17,675 nt of DNA from CAYMEK01 sp964389305 (GTDB taxonomy: Bacteria > Spirochaetota > Spirochaetia > SZUA-6 > DRHE01), in contig CAYMEK010000078.1 of the NCBI GenBank assembly GCA_964389305.1, forward strand, positions 1 through 17,675, in the 5' to 3' direction. This document shows positions 15,492 to 17,675 of the stretch, piece by piece. Numbering within the stretch: the first letter of the stretch is position 1; every line of letters begins with the position of its first letter. The translations under genes and the position numbers were made by a program. The notes beneath the pieces are model-generated. The model did no database searches, was not told where the DNA came from, and was given only the letters and a program-made list of their open reading frames with translations.

Positions 15492-16090
15492 CGCTTCCCT
15501 TCCTGTCCCGATAGTTGGGCCAGGGCGGTCTTGAACAGCTCCCGCTCCAGCTCTTCCCGATCCAGGTCCCTGTCCGGCAGGGCACGTAGAGCGGAGGTGA
15601 CGGCGGTCGAGGCGCTACGGCGGTCGAAGCCCATTCCCGCCAGAGCGTTGACCAGGTCTTCTTCGAGTGACACTCCGCCCGGGGTGGAAACAGACAGCTT
15701 GCCTTTCAGCTTCAGGATAATCTTTTGGGCCGTTCTTTTACCTACTCCCGGGATAGCCGACAGGATCTCCAGGTTCTCGCCTTCCAGAGCCTCGATGAAG
15801 CGGTGAACTTCGGTGCCGGAAAGAATCTTAAGGGCCTGTCGCGGTCCCACACCTTCGACTTTGAGCAGGTCGAGAAAAACGTCCCGCTCGACTACTTGCG
15901 AAAAGCCGAACAGCTTCATCTGGTCATCGCGGTGATAGAGATACACGTAGACCTTCACCGTCTGTCCTTCCTCGGGAAGCCCGTCGCTGGTGCTGCGGCT
16001 GACCTGGATCTCCCATTCCACGGCTCCCGCCTGCAGGAAAATACGGTTGTCGTCCTTGTAGGTGAGCTCCCCGCTTATGCTGTTAAACAC
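15488..16090 (-). CDS. ruvA: Holliday-junction DNA-binding protein RuvA
   Basis: RuvA forms the tetramer that holds the Holliday junction open and loads RuvB. From the GTG at 16090 the protein is 200 residues, the family norm. It begins MFNSISGELTYKDDNRIFLQ (N-terminal OB fold, about 1-64). Two helix-hairpin-helix motifs follow (VEGVGPRQALKIL, IPGVGKRTAQKII), then a flexible linker and the small C-terminal RuvB-binding domain (about 150-200). A longer frame can be read from an ATG at 16141, but that adds 17 residues with no RuvA counterpart inside ruvC. The GTG has GGAG (16101-16098) 7 nt upstream and matches the usual N-terminus. It overlaps the ruvC stop by 8 nt and the ruvB start by 4 nt. 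Confidence 0.96.
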   Translation of the reverse strand: MFNSISGELTYKDDNRIFLQAGAVEWEIQVSRSTSDGLPEEGQTVKVYVYLYHRDDQMKLFGFSQVVERDVFLDLLKVEGVGPRQALKILSGTEVHRFIEALEGENLEILSAIPGVGKRTAQKIILKLKGKLSVSTPGGVSLEEDLVNALAGMGFDRRSASTAVTSALRALPDRDLDREELERELFKTALAQLSGQEGKR

Positions 16091-16595
16091 CTTTGTGCTC
16101 CGCTTCAGTAAGGCGGCTGCGAAAGCTGGAATGGCTGGCATGGCAGAAGGCTGCAGCCAGGGCGTCGGCGGCGTGATCGGGCGAGGGAATCTCCTTGAGA
16201 CGGAGGATGATTTTCAGCATTTCCTGGACTTGTATTTTTTCAGCCCTTCCCCTCCCCACTACGGCTTGTTTGAGCTCAAGCGGCGTGTATTCGGCGAAAA
16301 AAACCCCCTCGGAAGCCAGGGTGAACAGGATTACTCCCCTGGCCTGAGCGACCGGAATGGCGCTTTTCGAGTTCTTCGAGAAATAAACGCTTTCGACTCC
16401 TGCTTCGTCCGGTTTATAGGCGTCGACGATTTCCGCTATTCCCCTGTGGATTTGCATGAGCCGCTGCCCGACACCGTCTTTGGACGAGGTGAGCACCGTC
16501 CCGTACGCCAGGCAGCGGAATCTGCTTCCCTCGCAGTGAATGACCCCGTATCCGGTTGAAGCCAGCCCGGGATCAATACCGAGTATGACTTTCAT
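16083..16595 (-). CDS. ruvC: Holliday-junction resolvase RuvC
   Basis: RuvC is the dimeric endonuclease that cuts Holliday junctions bound by RuvAB. The 170-residue protein has the RNase H-like fold motifs: GIDPGLASTGYGVI with Asp8, GVESVYF with Glu68, and PSPDHAADALAAAFCH. The C-terminal motif has His141 and Asp144 at the positions of the last two metal ligands, the D-E-H-D arrangement known from Thermus RuvC rather than the D-E-D-D of E. coli. The ATG at 16595 overlaps the yebC stop (ATGA) and the TAA at 16085-16083 lies inside the ruvA start region. All catalytic residues are present, so it should be active. Confidence 0.97.
   Translation of the reverse strand: MKVILGIDPGLASTGYGVIHCEGSRFRCLAYGTVLTSSKDGVGQRLMQIHRGIAEIVDAYKPDEAGVESVYFSKNSKSAIPVAQARGVILFTLASEGVFFAEYTPLELKQAVVGRGRAEKIQVQEMLKIILRLKEIPSPDHAADALAAAFCHASHSSFRSRLTEAEHKGV
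16098..16101 (-). promoter_or_regulatory. Ribosome binding site supporting the ruvA GTG start
   Basis: GGAG on the minus strand, followed by a 7-nt spacer (CACAAAG) and GTG at 16090-16088. It sits within the last codons of ruvC and decides the shorter ruvA frame over the upstream ATG at 16141. Confidence 0.7.
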
Positions 16596-17335
16596 TCATC
16601 CAGGGAAAAACCCTCGGGAATGTCCAGATTTGTAGATACGCTCTGGACATCATCATGATCCTCCAGGGCCTCTATAAGCTTGAGAGCCTGCTTTATCTTC
16701 TCTTCCGGCAGGGAAACCTGCGCGTCAGCGATCATGGCGACTTCCGCCGAGAGGTGATTGAGCCCGGCCCCCTCCAGTGCCTCGAGCACGGATTCAAAGT
16801 CGTCCGGCCCGGTAATTACCTCGATTTCGCCGTCTGTCTTGGCGACATCCTCGGCTCCCGCCTCCAGGGCAACTTCCAACACCTTATCCTCCGAGTACTC
16901 CGACGCATCGTATACGATCAGGCCCTTGCGCCTGAACAGATAGGAGACGCTGCCGGTTTCGCCCAAACTCCCGCCCGCTCTGGATAGTATGTGCCGCAGC
17001 TCCGCAGCGGTGCGGTTCCTGTTGTCAGTCAGGACGTCGACCAGGATCGCCACACCTCCGGGGCCATAGGCTTCATAGGACAGCTCGGAGTAATCCGATC
17101 CTCCCAGCTCTCCTGTTCCTTTCTTGATAGCCCGGTCTATATTGTCTTTGGGCATATTGGCCAGCTTCGCTTTCAGCAAGGCCGTGCGCAGCCTGGGGTT
17201 GGCGTCCGGGTCTCCGCCGCCATGACGGGCCGCTACGCTGATCTCCCGTATAATTTTGGTAAACATCTTGCCTCGCTTGGCATCGACGGCGCTTTTTTTA
17301 TGCTTAATCGAGGCCCACTTACTGTGGCCAGACAT
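16592..17335 (-). CDS. yebC: YebC/TACO1-family protein
   Basis: A 247-residue member of the YebC/PmpR/TACO1 family, cytoplasmic. The family N-terminus MSGHSKWASIKHKK is intact, followed by the conserved KMFTKIIREI, NPRLRTALLKAK, NMPKDNIDRAIKKG, YEAYGPGGVAILVD, TDNRNRTAAELRH and GSVSYLFRRKG. Members have been described as DNA-binding regulators (PmpR) and, more recently, as ribosome-associated factors that relieve stalling at proline runs; which applies here cannot be told from sequence. The start is ATG 17335 with GGAGGAG (17350-17344) 8 nt upstream. It is the first gene of the operon leading into ruvC, ruvA, ruvB and queA, an order common in bacteria. The outer-membrane barrel protein in this window has a run of four prolines. 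Confidence 0.97.
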   Translation of the reverse strand: MSGHSKWASIKHKKSAVDAKRGKMFTKIIREISVAARHGGGDPDANPRLRTALLKAKLANMPKDNIDRAIKKGTGELGGSDYSELSYEAYGPGGVAILVDVLTDNRNRTAAELRHILSRAGGSLGETGSVSYLFRRKGLIVYDASEYSEDKVLEVALEAGAEDVAKTDGEIEVITGPDDFESVLEALEGAGLNHLSAEVAMIADAQVSLPEEKIKQALKLIEALEDHDDVQSVSTNLDIPEGFSLDE

Positions 17336-17343
17336 ACGATTTT

Positions 17344-17350
17344 CTCCTCC
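17344..17350 (-). promoter_or_regulatory. Strong ribosome binding site of yebC
   Basis: GGAGGAG on the minus strand, 8 nt before the ATG at 17335. It is the strongest Shine-Dalgarno sequence I see in the window, fitting the leading gene of an operon. Confidence 0.85.
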
Positions 17351-17367
17351 GCTCCTTCGCCCGTGAA

Positions 17368-17395
17368 TTTATCATGGCCCTCATTGAGGTGTCAA
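17368..17395 (-). promoter_or_regulatory. Sigma70-type promoter of the yebC-ruvCAB-queA operon
   Basis: On the minus strand a perfect TTGACA (17395-17390) is followed, after 16 nt, by GATAAA (17373-17368, 4 of 6), preceded by TG at the extended position (CATGATAAAT). Predicted start near 17361, leader about 26 nt containing the GGAGGAG box. Confidence 0.6.
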
Positions 17396-17499
17396 GCTGA
17401 GCGGGCGGGGGTGCAAGAAATGCTCTGCTTGCTAATGCCATCACTTTTTTACAATGACTATTGATTTTTCTTTTCTAGAAACGATAGTATGAGACTGCT
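17396..17499. other. Divergent intergenic spacer upstream of the PilZ gene
   Basis: About 100 bases without a gene, more AT-rich on its right side. On the plus strand a TACAAT (17450-17455) could be a -10 with a poor -35 (TTGCTA, 15-nt spacer). TTGATT (17461-17466) and GATAGT (17483-17488), 16 nt apart, could be another weak promoter with a start only a few bases before the ATG. Neither is convincing. A 5-bp GCAAG/CTTGC inverted repeat (17413-17432) is too weak for a terminator. Confidence 0.4.
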
Positions 17500-17675
17500 A
17501 TGTTCTCGGAGGATCAGCCACATATTATACATCCTCTGAACCGTAGAAGCCGTGACCAGCGTAAGCATGTCCGGGTCGATCATTCGGGAAGTGTTCAATT
17601 TATCGTTGAAGGACGGTTATTTTTCGGCCAGGCTGTAAACATCAGCCGCAGCGGCATGCAGGTTGTAGTAAACCT
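17500..17675 (+). CDS. PilZ-domain protein, probable c-di-GMP receptor (5' part only)
   Basis: The frame from ATG 17500 stays open to the window end (58 codons). It begins MFSEDQPHIIHPLNRRSRDQ and then shows the two c-di-GMP contact motifs of PilZ: RKHVR (Arg21 and Arg25 in RxxxR) and NISRSG (Asn47, Ser49, Gly52 in D/NxSxxG). PilZ proteins bind the second messenger cyclic di-GMP and alter motility, surface polymer export or transcription. The short N-terminus means PilZ is the first domain; whether anything follows is outside the window. The start is not strongly supported: there is no good Shine-Dalgarno (only GAG 8 nt upstream), though no other ATG in frame precedes the motif. It diverges from yebC, so they share only the spacer. 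Confidence 0.82.
   Translation, partial: MFSEDQPHIIHPLNRRSRDQRKHVRVDHSGSVQFIVEGRLFFGQAVNISRSGMQVVVN

Noticed and set aside
14012..15806. Long plus-strand frames (168-219 codons) opposite queA, ruvB and ruvA
   Set aside because: Antisense shadows of highly conserved genes; no ribosome binding sites or motifs.
17413..17440. GCAAG/CTTGC inverted repeat followed by a T-run as a terminator
   Set aside because: Only 5 bp with a 10-nt loop, and the T-run begins about 10 nt after the stem.
1..17675. Search for CRISPR arrays, IS elements, att sites, tRNA and rRNA genes
   Set aside because: No regularly spaced repeats, transposase or integrase motifs, or structured RNA gene seen by eye; genes are packed end to end.

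Overview
The window looks like chromosome from a free-living, diderm spirochaete (Spirochaetota). This is an inference from content. It has a TamB-BamA pair with no TamA next to it, two adjacent TlyC/CorC-like CNNM proteins, a yebC-ruvC-ruvA-ruvB-queA run, a PilZ protein and a moderately GC-rich, tightly packed layout. No 16S rRNA or other taxonomic marker is present, so the phylum call is moderate confidence. I see no mobile element, CRISPR array, tRNA or rRNA.

Region 1 (1-12089, minus strand) reads 12089 to 1 as one envelope locus. In order it encodes a 546-residue predicted outer-membrane beta-barrel protein, an ExbB/TolQ proton-channel subunit, two CNNM/CBS transporters, ExbD, a TonB-like protein, a very large TamB, and BamA (cut by the window edge). 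Gene junctions are overlaps of 4-23 nt or gaps of 2-50 nt, so a single transcript is likely. A plausible sigma70 promoter lies just upstream of the first gene. The genes combine three jobs: coupling the proton-motive force to the outer membrane (ExbB, ExbD, TonB), building or supplying the outer membrane (TamB, BamA), and probable divalent-cation transport (the CNNM pair). The layout raises the idea that the Ton motor serves the barrel protein, or even TamB/BamA. This is the most interesting hypothesis in the window.

Region 2 (12088-13424, plus strand) is a short two-gene unit: thymidylate kinase (tmk) and a 198-residue exported or membrane-anchored protein of unknown function whose GTG start overlaps the tmk stop. 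The tmk P-loop has Thr where the usual catalytic Lys should be. tmk diverges from the envelope locus, and predicted promoters on the two strands overlap.

Region 3 (13418-17395, minus strand) is a DNA-repair and translation operon: yebC, ruvC, ruvA, ruvB and queA. Adjacent genes overlap, and a clear promoter with a consensus -35 box lies before yebC. The ruvA start is best placed at an internal GTG, giving a normal 200-residue protein.

Region 4 (17396-17675) holds an intergenic spacer and the beginning of a divergent PilZ-domain gene (c-di-GMP binding) that runs off the window. No gene-free stretch exceeds about 165 bases.
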